Below, piece by piece: positions 16,936-24,471 of a stretch of DNA of 56,747 nucleotides. Position 1 is the first letter of the stretch. Each line of letters begins with the position of its first letter. This stretch comes from Halobacteriovoraceae bacterium (GTDB lineage: Bacteria; Bdellovibrionota; Bacteriovoracia; Bacteriovoracales; Bacteriovoracaceae). Under the pieces are notes generated by a model. That model did no database searches. It worked only from the letters and a program-made list of their open reading frames with translations, and had not been told where the DNA came from. The stretch is from positions 1 through 56,747 of the forward strand of contig JABGVH010000003.1 of NCBI GenBank assembly GCA_018646195.1, given 5' to 3'. The position numbers were made by a program, and so were the translations under genes.

Positions 16936-17513
16936 TGGGTGAGGTTATCGACTAATTCATACTCTAGCAAGTCACAAAGCATGATGATGTCATCCTTCTC
17001 TTTGGCCGGAACTAATGCTTTCAATACCGAAAGTAGGTGAATTTCTAATTTTTGAATGGTATTTGATTTTTGAAAGGCTTCACCTAAATGAGTTCGGATT
17101 GTCTTAGTAATTTTTGAAATAAGCTGTACGAAAAGGTCCATAATTTCGATAACTTCACCAAAAATTTCATTCGCCTCACCGGCCTTATTTGATTGATAAA
17201 GGTCAGACATGAGTTGAATTTTTTCGATCACGACATCGATATAACTATTGCAAGACTCGAGTGCCTCGTAGGCCAGCTCGAGAGAAGACTGTAAGGTGAA
17301 GTCGATTTTATCATAGTCTTGAAATTGGCCAGCCAGGTATTTCTCTTCCTCGTCAATTGCAATGTCTTGCCCATTTATTTGAATATTTGTAATGATTTCA
17401 TTTTCGCCAACTTCGTCAAGAATGAGATCTAAAACTTCGTTAAGAGTTGCCTCTTTAGCGAATTCAGTAGTCTCGCTCTTAAAAGATTTCTGGTTAACAG
17501 TAATTTGAGTCAT
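16887..17513 (-). CDS. Hypothetical helical protein in flagellar operon, 208 aa
   Basis: It starts 4 bp inside the end of the GT9 gene and overlaps the kinase gene by 49 bp. Residues ~20-75 read as a small alpha/beta region that could be a beta-grasp fold (NEVLDLILDEVGENEIITNI). Residues 80-208 are long amphipathic helices (SYIDVVIEKIQLMSDLYQ; IFGEVIEIMDLFVQLISKI), consistent with a chaperone or adaptor. There is no signal peptide and no known family. Its place between a glycosyltransferase and a histidine kinase suggests a linking role in the same process. Confidence 0.75.
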   Translation of the reverse strand: MTQITVNQKSFKSETTEFAKEATLNEVLDLILDEVGENEIITNIQINGQDIAIDEEEKYLAGQFQDYDKIDFTLQSSLELAYEALESCNSYIDVVIEKIQLMSDLYQSNKAGEANEIFGEVIEIMDLFVQLISKITKTIRTHLGEAFQKSNTIQKLEIHLLSVLKALVPAKEKDDIIMLCDLLEYELVDNLTQWKIKAIPELKNQKQA

Positions 17514-19243
17514 ACTTGCCCCCCTTGGGATTCTTTTTCATTTGTATTGTAATTGGTGTTTTTGATTTTAAATTCTGAAACAGTCTTCTGGATTAGCTCG
17601 AACATGATATTACAAAGAGATGAGCAGTGGTGATAAGAATAAAAAGAACTCTCAGAGAGGTGAACAATATTTTGTCCCTTTAAGTTTGCCTTATCTACTT
17701 TAAAGTAATCCACAATTGGCGCTAATAATGGATAGCCTTGCCTTACGATTTCTTGTAATTCATCAATTTCGTCTATTTTCCCGCTAAGACTTTTAATTTT
17801 AGCGATGTCAGGAGTATCACTAGAGACCTCCTCGATTATATCTTTCGAATATTTTTTTCCAAACTCGGCTAGGTCATATAGATTTTTCAAACCTTCATTT
17901 ACATTTACCAATTGATCATAGATTGTTGCATTGATTAAGGGATAGTCATGATTTTCTTCTTTTTCTTCGAAGAGATAGAGCCATCCCATCCTAAGAAAAG
18001 TTCTCATGATCGTTTTTACATCACTATAGTCTTTATTTAAGGTGTTTAGCGAAAAGAGGTTTGTGCTTTTAAAATTTGAAGCATAAAAGTTTACAGAATT
18101 TAAGTAAAAGGTACTATTTTCTTTTTCCATCTGCTCAACTGTAATTTCTCCCTTGCCAGCAATTTGATTGATTGCAGAATAGACTATTTGATGCCCTATA
18201 TCTGCGTGGCATTGATAGAATTCACATTTCTCATCTGGAAAGCAAGGGAAACACTTTGTCTTAGGCGCAATATTGATAGCTTTAGTTGAGTATGGGGTAG
18301 TTTCATTGGGCCTTACACTGCCTAGTGAAATAGTAATTGTCGGGAGCTCAGCAATAGCTGCAAGATGACCAACCATTGAATCATGACCTACGAATAGATC
18401 TGCTCTTTTTAAATGATTAAAAAGTTCCTCGATACTTGTCAGACCAGCTAGATTTCGAATTGATTTGCGAAATTTCGATAAGATAGGGTTGTTTGCAATT
18501 TCTTCTGCTATTTCCCTTTCTTCTTTTGACCCGACAATCGAAATAATTGTTTCAGGTTTTTCTTTAAGAGTTTTATAGATAAGTTCAACCCACTTTACAC
18601 TTTTCCAATATTTTCTATCCTGGGAGGCAAATGGGTGAATAACCATATTTTTAAGAGTGTTTTCTTTTTTAACAATCGGTTCTGGTTGTTTGAGCTCGAC
18701 CCCTAGAATAAATTTGAAAATATCAACTAGAGCAAATGGGTTTAAGTCACCTCGCATAACATTTGAGAATACAAATTTTGACCATTTGTCTGAAATAGAT
18801 AGGAGACCATTATTTGCTCTGACAGGACCGAGTAAGAATTTACTTTGAATTAATGAGGTAAAATACTCAGCAGTTGTAGAGAATGAAAGATTAATTAATA
18901 CATCGATTTCTAAATTGTTTATTTTCCCTGTAAACTCTTTTAAATTGTCCTGGATATCACTCAAGCTATGAGCATTTTCTATAAGACGTTCATAATCAAG
19001 CATGAATATTTCGTCAAAGACTTCACTTAAAAGAAACTTAAGAGGTGCTGCGAAGCTTTTGCGAGCGATCAGAACTAACCTAAGATCAGGACGCTGTGTT
19101 CTTAAGCTTTTTGCGGCTATATAAGTTTGTAGCAAATCACCTATACGAGTAATTTGTACAATCGCTAGAGTTTTCGGCTGCGGCTCTACTGGAGGTTCTC
19201 CCTCGAATTGATCAACTTTTGGCGCGTTCACGTTGCTCCTCAT
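17510..19243 (-). CDS. GT9-family (heptosyltransferase-like) glycosyltransferase with C-terminal extension
   Basis: This 577-residue protein has residues ~25-350 forming the GT9 GT-B fold: QITRIGDLLQT (31-40 region), the donor-site motif FVGHDSMVGHLAAI and the cysteine cluster CFPCFPDEKCEFYQC typical of the heptosyltransferase-like family. Residues ~370-577 are an extra helical domain absent from LPS heptosyltransferases. Because it sits in an operon with fliD, fliS and a Maf-like gene, it probably glycosylates flagellin rather than LPS. A second, diverged GT9 gene lies upstream. Confidence 0.85.
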   Translation of the reverse strand: MRSNVNAPKVDQFEGEPPVEPQPKTLAIVQITRIGDLLQTYIAAKSLRTQRPDLRLVLIARKSFAAPLKFLLSEVFDEIFMLDYERLIENAHSLSDIQDNLKEFTGKINNLEIDVLINLSFSTTAEYFTSLIQSKFLLGPVRANNGLLSISDKWSKFVFSNVMRGDLNPFALVDIFKFILGVELKQPEPIVKKENTLKNMVIHPFASQDRKYWKSVKWVELIYKTLKEKPETIISIVGSKEEREIAEEIANNPILSKFRKSIRNLAGLTSIEELFNHLKRADLFVGHDSMVGHLAAIAELPTITISLGSVRPNETTPYSTKAINIAPKTKCFPCFPDEKCEFYQCHADIGHQIVYSAINQIAGKGEITVEQMEKENSTFYLNSVNFYASNFKSTNLFSLNTLNKDYSDVKTIMRTFLRMGWLYLFEEKEENHDYPLINATIYDQLVNVNEGLKNLYDLAEFGKKYSKDIIEEVSSDTPDIAKIKSLSGKIDEIDELQEIVRQGYPLLAPIVDYFKVDKANLKGQNIVHLSESSFYSYHHCSSLCNIMFELIQKTVSEFKIKNTNYNTNEKESQGGQV

Positions 19244-19361
19244 CTATAAAAGTTGCAAGAAATAATATTTCTAAGTCCTCTGCCTCTAAAGTCAAACCCT
19301 CACCGGCTTTTTTGGTGATGGCGTCAATAGAGCTTTGGAGTTCAGATTTTATATTTTCCAT
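19212..19361 (-). CDS. Small ORF, 49 aa, between the two GT9 genes
   Basis: I read this frame directly from ATG 19361 to TGA 19212-19214. It encodes 49 residues, strongly acidic and helical (MENIKSELQSSIDAITKKAG, then LTLEAEDLEILFLATFIDEE). It fills the gap between two GT9 genes exactly: it begins 7 bp after one stop and overlaps the next start by 32 bp. A short AGGA-like stretch precedes the ATG. The tight fit and protein-like composition argue for a real gene. Its function is unknown. Confidence 0.65.
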   Translation of the reverse strand: MENIKSELQSSIDAITKKAGEGLTLEAEDLEILFLATFIDEEQRERAKS

Positions 19362-19368
19362 ATATGTC

Positions 19369-21057
19369 CTAAGCGGGGGCTACTTCAGAAGGAGTTGGGT
19401 TCTGAGTGGCCCGTAGTATTCTTTCTTTGTTAGCAAAATTTTCAAAATCTTTTAAAAGATCAAAAACTTTTTGGTATTCGCCTTTTAACTTGTATAAAAG
19501 GCCTTCGACCTCTTTTATATTCTCTTCAAGGGTTGTTGAATTGAGCGATTCTATATTGGCCCTAAACCAGAGACTTGGAAGGGATACTAGAGAGTCGGTT
19601 TCGCTCGAGAGAAGTAATTTATCTAAAGATCGAACAAAGTCTCCACCTTTTGCGCTATTCTCTCCAGCTTGTAGTAGCGAGCGAATGGCCCCAAGCAGGT
19701 TTTTACTGGCCTCTGAAACTTTTGCTTTTTCGCCATCTAGCCATTTTCGAATTTGTTGTCTTGGAAGTTCTACTAAGTCAGAAAAAATCTCATCTGTTTT
19801 AAGGCCGGTGAGGCTCTTCATCATGTAGCAACGACCTAGCTGTCTTGCGAGTTCCCATTGAGGATCGGATTCTCCAGCGATCAATTTTAGGCGATATCCT
19901 AGTCCATCTCTAACCGGTTGGTAGGCGCAGACTCTTTGGCCCAAGTTGAGTGCTGTATTTTCATTGAGTAGATAGAAAACAGCCGAGAGAATATCAGCCG
20001 CCTCAATCATTTTATTTTGATTTTTCCATATTAGGTCACTGTCAGTCTTTTTTACGCTGAATTCTCTAAGTGCCGGGTCTACTGAAAGAACAATACTTTG
20101 AGGGTTGACTGTGGCTTGTTTAAACAGAGGTGCTTCACCCAGAGAAACCTCAATGACGGGAGTATCAACTAAGTCGGCCATATGTTTAGTTAAAGTGTCT
20201 GGTGTAATCACAAGGTCCAAATTTATCAATACTGAAGGCAGTGCCTTCAAGTCCGCCTCAACACTTACTAGGCTATTGTCGAAATGTTCATTTATTTTAT
20301 TGGCAATGGCCTTTTCTTCTTGAGATGGGGCGACTAATAAGATTGGATAGAGTTCAGGACAATCTAAGATTTTATTAACCAGAACAGTCAATGTTTCCAT
20401 TGGAATATCTTTTGATGCTCTAGAAGTTTTTAGTTGGATGCCAACTAATTTGATCTGATTGCCACTGCGTGCTTCTGCTTCTCTTAGTTGAGTAAAGTTC
20501 TTAAAAGCAGATTCATTATATTTGGCATTGGTTTTTATACTATCTTCTGAAATTTGAAATTGAGCGCCTATCAAGTGGTGGTAAGCATCATTAAAGTTAA
20601 CGGGAGTATATTTGTAAGATGTTAAGACATCGTTAAATATAATGGACCAAATTGAAGAATATTCTACGGTTTGTCGCTTTGTAAAACGAATCCCTGCATA
20701 TTCAGGTTTTGAGCCAATAGTTAAAAGTGAAGTCAAATAAGTTGAGAGCCTATCGTTGGAATAATTTATTACCTGATCCCATTTTAAATTTGCGATGTCA
20801 TTAATATCGTCAAAGAAAGAATTGAGGGCGAAACCATTTGAATAAATTCTATTCTTTTTTAGAGTTTCGATTTCTTTTCTATTAACGGTATAGACATTGG
20901 CGACATTCTTAATAGACCTAGCCGCTAATTCAAATTCTTTAAATACAAGAATACTAACTTTAGTACTCGGATCTTTTGTTACGATTGATTGAATGAGGTG
21001 AGCACTAGAGTAAATATCACCTAATCGTTTGAAGTTTATTAATAAAATATCACTCAT
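19369..21057 (-). CDS. GT9-like glycosyltransferase, diverged
   Basis: I start this at ATG 21057 (MSDILLINFKRLGD), not at the upstream ATG 21144. GAGGAA lies 4 nt before it, and GT9 proteins begin with exactly this strand and LGD loop. The product is 562 residues. The donor-site region is VITPDTLTKHMADLVDTPVIEV, parallel to GHDSMVGHLAA in the neighbouring GT9. The catalytic details are diverged and the cysteine cluster is missing. The C-terminal ~200 residues are helical, as in the other GT9. The start overlaps the Maf-like gene by 8 bp. Confidence 0.78.
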   Translation of the reverse strand: MSDILLINFKRLGDIYSSAHLIQSIVTKDPSTKVSILVFKEFELAARSIKNVANVYTVNRKEIETLKKNRIYSNGFALNSFFDDINDIANLKWDQVINYSNDRLSTYLTSLLTIGSKPEYAGIRFTKRQTVEYSSIWSIIFNDVLTSYKYTPVNFNDAYHHLIGAQFQISEDSIKTNAKYNESAFKNFTQLREAEARSGNQIKLVGIQLKTSRASKDIPMETLTVLVNKILDCPELYPILLVAPSQEEKAIANKINEHFDNSLVSVEADLKALPSVLINLDLVITPDTLTKHMADLVDTPVIEVSLGEAPLFKQATVNPQSIVLSVDPALREFSVKKTDSDLIWKNQNKMIEAADILSAVFYLLNENTALNLGQRVCAYQPVRDGLGYRLKLIAGESDPQWELARQLGRCYMMKSLTGLKTDEIFSDLVELPRQQIRKWLDGEKAKVSEASKNLLGAIRSLLQAGENSAKGGDFVRSLDKLLLSSETDSLVSLPSLWFRANIESLNSTTLEENIKEVEGLLYKLKGEYQKVFDLLKDFENFANKERILRATQNPTPSEVAPA

Positions 21058-21727
21058 GGGATTCCTCGCAGGTAGATAAAGACCCAATTTCGTTGAAGGC
21101 CAATAATGCGAATTCAACAGGGTTATCGATAATAGGTGTTTCATTTTTTAGCTGATCAAGTACATGGTCCAAAGTAAGGGCCGATGAGTAACTATTCAAA
21201 TAAGATTTCACCTCAGGGTTTGAGATTGAATCTAGAATATGCCTAATGTCTCTAGGCGCCTTGTAAGTTAAGAATTCTCTGAAAAAATTTTGATATAGAT
21301 TATATGAAGCAGGGTGCATAAGAACGACTGGTTTTTCTTTTAGGAAATTTACGATTCCTAGCTCTCTATAAAATGAATCGACATGATCAAAGCAATGAAC
21401 GGAGATATTTTCAGAAAGGTTTAAGTTATTAAGTGATAGACAGTCGTTATAGACTTGTCGATTCGGTTCGATAACACAGACCTCGAAAGCTGTTCCGTAG
21501 AGTTGTTTTAACTTTTGAACAATATGATTTACGTGGTAACCAAAACCCAAACCTAAAATTAAGACTTTCGAATTGTCTTTTATGCTGTCTAAGTGTTTCG
21601 CAACAAATCCTTCAGCCTCTCGATCGGGATTGTAGATTGAATGGAGATGGACTCCTTCAACCACGGGAACTTTTTGTTCAGTTTTTGAAATTTTAATTTC
21701 GTAAGGCAATAGATCGGCCGAAGACAT
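21050..21727 (-). CDS. Maf-like (motility accessory factor N-terminal type) protein
   Basis: This 225-residue soluble protein has the segment HLHSIYNPDREAEGFVAKHL, which matches the start of Maf/DUF115-related motility glycosylation proteins. It is followed by a Rossmann-like LILGLGFGYHV and the acidic strand end VCVIEPN. The large catalytic DUF115 domain of full Maf proteins is absent, so this is either a shortened family member or one component of a split system. It heads the block GT9-49aa-GT9 behind fliD and fliS, so flagellin glycosylation is the best inference. Confidence 0.65.
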   Translation of the reverse strand: MSSADLLPYEIKISKTEQKVPVVEGVHLHSIYNPDREAEGFVAKHLDSIKDNSKVLILGLGFGYHVNHIVQKLKQLYGTAFEVCVIEPNRQVYNDCLSLNNLNLSENISVHCFDHVDSFYRELGIVNFLKEKPVVLMHPASYNLYQNFFREFLTYKAPRDIRHILDSISNPEVKSYLNSYSSALTLDHVLDQLKNETPIIDNPVEFALLAFNEIGSLSTCEESHE

Positions 21728-21751
21728 AGGGAAACCTCTAGTTTGCAGTTG

Positions 21752-21841
21752 TTAATTTAGAAATTTGTAATTTTTTTTTAATGCCATTTGTTCCTCTTCC
21801 TTAAGGATCATTTGGTTGCGACTTATAGGGTAATTACTCAT
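21752..21841 (-). CDS. Small ORF, 29 aa, with near-perfect Shine-Dalgarno
   Basis: I read this frame directly: ATG 21841 to TAA 21752-21754, 29 residues (MSNYPISRNQMILKEEEQMA, then a short Lys-rich end). AAAGGAGGT (complement 21847-21855) lies 5 nt before the ATG, the strongest ribosome-binding site in this operon. It ends 24 bp before the Maf-like start. It is hydrophilic with no signal or membrane segment. It may be a leader peptide for the glycosylation genes or a tiny functional protein. Confidence 0.6.
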   Translation of the reverse strand: MSNYPISRNQMILKEEEQMALKKNYKFLN

Positions 21842-21855
21842 TAATTACCTCCTTT

Positions 21856-21886
21856 ATAGTACCCCAACTAGAGGGGGTGTTGTCAA
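21856..21886 (-). promoter_or_regulatory. Promoter with 19-bp spacer and internal dyad (MerR-like layout)
   Basis: On the minus strand, TTGACA (complement 21881-21886), a 19-bp spacer, then TACTAT (complement 21856-21861). The spacer carries the dyad ACCCC-N8-GGGGT (21861-21878). A perfect -35, an over-long spacer and a dyad between the hexamers are the hallmark of MerR-family-activated promoters. The start site would fall in the Shine-Dalgarno sequence of the 29-aa ORF, so the real -10 may be shifted by 1-2 bp. Confidence 0.55.
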
Positions 21887-21935
21887 TATAATGGACTTTT
21901 TTCCTAGTGTAAGTACTTGCTTTATTAAGACAGTT

Positions 21936-22343
21936 TTATTTTTTGAGGTCGTTTAAATTGTAGCCTTTAATTTTACTTTTATTAGAAAAAACTTGAGCAA
22001 TTTCATTTGAAGTTTTTCTTTTGGCGATTTCTAAATTGGCTACCACTTGCATATCCATCTCATTGACTTTCTCGGCCCAGAAGTCTGTATCTGCCTGCCA
22101 GCTTTTTACAACTTGGACGAAGCCGCGGGTAATTTTGTCGGGAGTAAGGTTTTCGATGGCCTCTTCGATTTGGGATTGGGCCTGCCTTATTATTTGTACT
22201 AGACGGTCACGGTTTTCTATTTCTCTAAATACTGGATCAATATCCTCTGCCGATGAAAGGTGAAGGACCTGACAAGTCAATTGTTTTGCTTGCTCTAGGT
22301 ATTGGAGGTGCCGAATTATTAACTTATTTATATTTTGTGACAT
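21936..22343 (-). CDS. Flagellar chaperone-like helical protein
   Basis: This 135-residue, all-helical, soluble protein begins 2 bp after fliS. Its C-terminal stretch (KRKTSNEIAQVFSNKSKIKG) resembles the end of FlgN/FliT-type export chaperones. Size and location fit a FliT-like chaperone for FliD. Sequence identity to known FliT is not evident by eye, so the assignment is by context. Confidence 0.7.
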   Translation of the reverse strand: MSQNINKLIIRHLQYLEQAKQLTCQVLHLSSAEDIDPVFREIENRDRLVQIIRQAQSQIEEAIENLTPDKITRGFVQVVKSWQADTDFWAEKVNEMDMQVVANLEIAKRKTSNEIAQVFSNKSKIKGYNLNDLKK

Positions 22344-22345
22344 TA

Positions 22346-22747
22346 TTAAGCCTTTGCAGAATTGTTAACTTCTTCTTTCCTTTGTGATTTAATGGCTTCG
22401 GCCCATCCATCATAAAGAGTTTTTAAAACGTTTAAGCAACCCTCTAGTGGTTCCTTTTCCATTTTAATATTGGCCTGTGTGCTGGCGAAAAGAACAAAGT
22501 CGTAAAGTGAGGATAACTCGGTGGCAACTTCTCCGCCGACTTCAAAATCGAGGCTATTATTGAGCTCGATTACAATGTCTTGGACTTTTCCAATATACTC
22601 ACCCTTTTTTGCAATTTGATTGCTTTCGATTGCATCGATCGCCTTTTTACAGTTCCTAATCGCCGCCTGATAGAGCATTAAAAGAATTTGCTCCTTGCTG
22701 GCAGTGTGAATTGATGTCTTCTTGTAGGCTCCTAAACCGTAGCTCAT
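22346..22747 (-). CDS. fliS: Flagellar secretion chaperone FliS
   Basis: This is the cytoplasmic chaperone that binds the disordered C-terminus of flagellin before export. The 133-residue length and the start (YGLGAYKKTSIHTASKEQIL) match the family, whose hallmark is a Y...Y...SP..ll..lYdgal N-terminus; here LLMLYQAAIRNCKKAI follows. It lies 16 bp after fliD and 2 bp before the chaperone-like gene, an arrangement usual for fliD-fliS-fliT. Confidence 0.93.
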   Translation of the reverse strand: MSYGLGAYKKTSIHTASKEQILLMLYQAAIRNCKKAIDAIESNQIAKKGEYIGKVQDIVIELNNSLDFEVGGEVATELSSLYDFVLFASTQANIKMEKEPLEGCLNVLKTLYDGWAEAIKSQRKEEVNNSAKA

Positions 22748-22763
22748 GTCTTACTCCTCAGCT

Positions 22764-24158
22764 TTATCCAAGCTGTGTTACTGGGTTTGGTCCCCCAGCG
22801 CCGAGAGCGGCTATTCCCGCTCCTTGGTTTTTAATTTTAGCTATTGTGCTTTCTAGTCTTGCGAATTTATTTTTTAAGTTCTTTTCTTTTTGTTCAAGTG
22901 TTCGTTGTTTCTGTTCTATCCTGCGATCAATCTGCTTAATTCTCGATTGAAAAGTATTCTTACGATTGGTCAAAAGGCCGTCGGGATTTCTGAGAACAGT
23001 TGATACAACTTCTTTGAGATCATCAATAAAGCCATCACTCTTACCTTCACTTCCCGGAGGAAACCATCCCGTAAGAACTTGTGAAACAGAGTTATAATCT
23101 TTGGCTATGGCGGCATCTAGCTTCTTATCGTCTAATTGAATTAAACCATCGCGATTAAATGTGATCCCGAGATCACCAATTCGTTTCCATCCTTGGGCAG
23201 TATCAACCTGCTGAAAAATGACAGAGCGAATTCGACTCTCGAGATTTTGTAGGGTGATATCTCCACCAAGAGTTTTGGTGGTGTCGGATTTTTCATCGAG
23301 GGTATTTTGAGTTTTAATAAATCCAAGGACAGCATTAATTTTTTCTATGATCCCGGTAATCTTCTCAGAGACAGCTTGAATATCTTCACCAATTGTAATT
23401 GAAAATTCATCACCTGGAGCGGCTTTCTTAAGGTCAATGGTGGCTCCTGGAACAACATCATTGATGGTGTTTTCATCGACTTCAATTTCAAAGCCATCAA
23501 CTTTTACTATGGCATCGTGAGCTTTTCTCTCGTACTCGAGGTAGAAATCATCTTCCCCATCAACGAAATACATATAGGGAAAATCAGCGATTTGCTCGTC
23601 CCCAGTTTCCTTCAGGCTCATGATTAATCGCCATGGAGTATCGGTGCCCTTGCCATCATTGATGACTGTCGCCGTAACTCCGGCGTCGTTATTTTGATTG
23701 ATTAGTTTTGCCACTCCACGCAGAGAGGAGTTGTCGGAATCAATGTAAATATCGCGACTACTTCCATCCGGGAGACTGTACTGAATATAACCGACGCCAA
23801 CGTAGCTATTATCTGGATCTTCAAAACCAGAAGTCATGGCGGTGGATTTTTGGGCCAGTTGAACAATTTCTAATTGATAGGTGCCTGGTTCGGCTTTATT
23901 TTTATCAACCGTTACGTTGACTAGGTCATCTCGGGTATTAACCGTTAATTCACGGAGTGATCGGGCGTTGCCACTGGCGAGTAGGTCTCCGCGCATGCCA
24001 TTAACCAGACCAATTAATTCATCCACCAATTTTTTCTTGGCGTTGACTTTTTCTTTACGGCCTTCCATTTTCTTCAATGGAATTTTTTCTGCCTCCATAA
24101 TCTGTTTGACTATGTCCTTAGGCAGACCTGTGTTAATGGAACCAAAAGAAATTCCCAA
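22764..24158 (-). CDS. fliD: Flagellar filament cap protein FliD
   Basis: FliD caps the growing filament and helps flagellin monomers fold. The FliD N-terminal domain is recognisable (SFGSINTGLPKDIVKQIM at the start, later VNVTVDKNKAEPGTYQLEI), and the C-terminal coiled-coil ends with the helix RIKQIDRRIEQKQRTLEQK (~400-425). The 464-residue length is typical. AGGAGG lies 6-7 nt before the ATG. The 5' leader holds a hairpin (AGCTGG-N7-CCAGCT near 24225-24243). A possible weak sigma-28 site is discussed under findings. Confidence 0.93.
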   Translation of the reverse strand: MGISFGSINTGLPKDIVKQIMEAEKIPLKKMEGRKEKVNAKKKLVDELIGLVNGMRGDLLASGNARSLRELTVNTRDDLVNVTVDKNKAEPGTYQLEIVQLAQKSTAMTSGFEDPDNSYVGVGYIQYSLPDGSSRDIYIDSDNSSLRGVAKLINQNNDAGVTATVINDGKGTDTPWRLIMSLKETGDEQIADFPYMYFVDGEDDFYLEYERKAHDAIVKVDGFEIEVDENTINDVVPGATIDLKKAAPGDEFSITIGEDIQAVSEKITGIIEKINAVLGFIKTQNTLDEKSDTTKTLGGDITLQNLESRIRSVIFQQVDTAQGWKRIGDLGITFNRDGLIQLDDKKLDAAIAKDYNSVSQVLTGWFPPGSEGKSDGFIDDLKEVVSTVLRNPDGLLTNRKNTFQSRIKQIDRRIEQKQRTLEQKEKNLKNKFARLESTIAKIKNQGAGIAALGAGGPNPVTQLG

Positions 24159-24381
24159 TGGTTTTTCCTCCTGAAATTTCGAGCTTAAAACGCTCCGATC
24201 AATTCATCCTAAAAAGATCGTCAGCTGGCCTTAAACCAGCTTTGAGGGGATTCTGTCACAATCCAATATTCCCCACTATAGAGTATCATAGGCAGTTTTT
24301 GATGCAATGAGCTCTAGTTAGGCATTGATTGCCCCTATCAGCGGAATTTAATGGGAAGGGCGGACTTTTTCCCCTAAAATG

Positions 24382-24409
24382 AAAAAGACCGGATGGGGTC
24401 CGGTCTTTT
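24382..24409. terminator. Strong bidirectional hairpin between divergent fliD and the membrane-protein gene
   Basis: A perfect 10-bp stem AAAGACCGGA / TCCGGTCTTT with loop TGGGG and T-rich flanks on both strands. It sits in the 313-bp divergent gap 24159-24471, where no annotated gene would need it. The rest of the gap holds a GGATT-N7-AATCC repeat near 24250, AT-rich sequence and no ORF above 10 codons with a ribosome site. It may isolate the two promoters or end a small RNA. Confidence 0.75.
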
Positions 24410-24471
24410 CTTCTTCGAGGAGTAGGATCATAGCGTACTACGGCCATGACCTACTAAAATGATCGGTTATT

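Noticed and set aside
21050-21727. Calling this gene a full Maf glycosyltransferase
   Set aside because: The DUF115 catalytic region is absent; only the N-terminal part matches.
22021-22263. Plus-strand frame opposite the chaperone-like gene
   Set aside because: It is a shadow of the minus-strand gene within a continuous operon and lacks a start signal.
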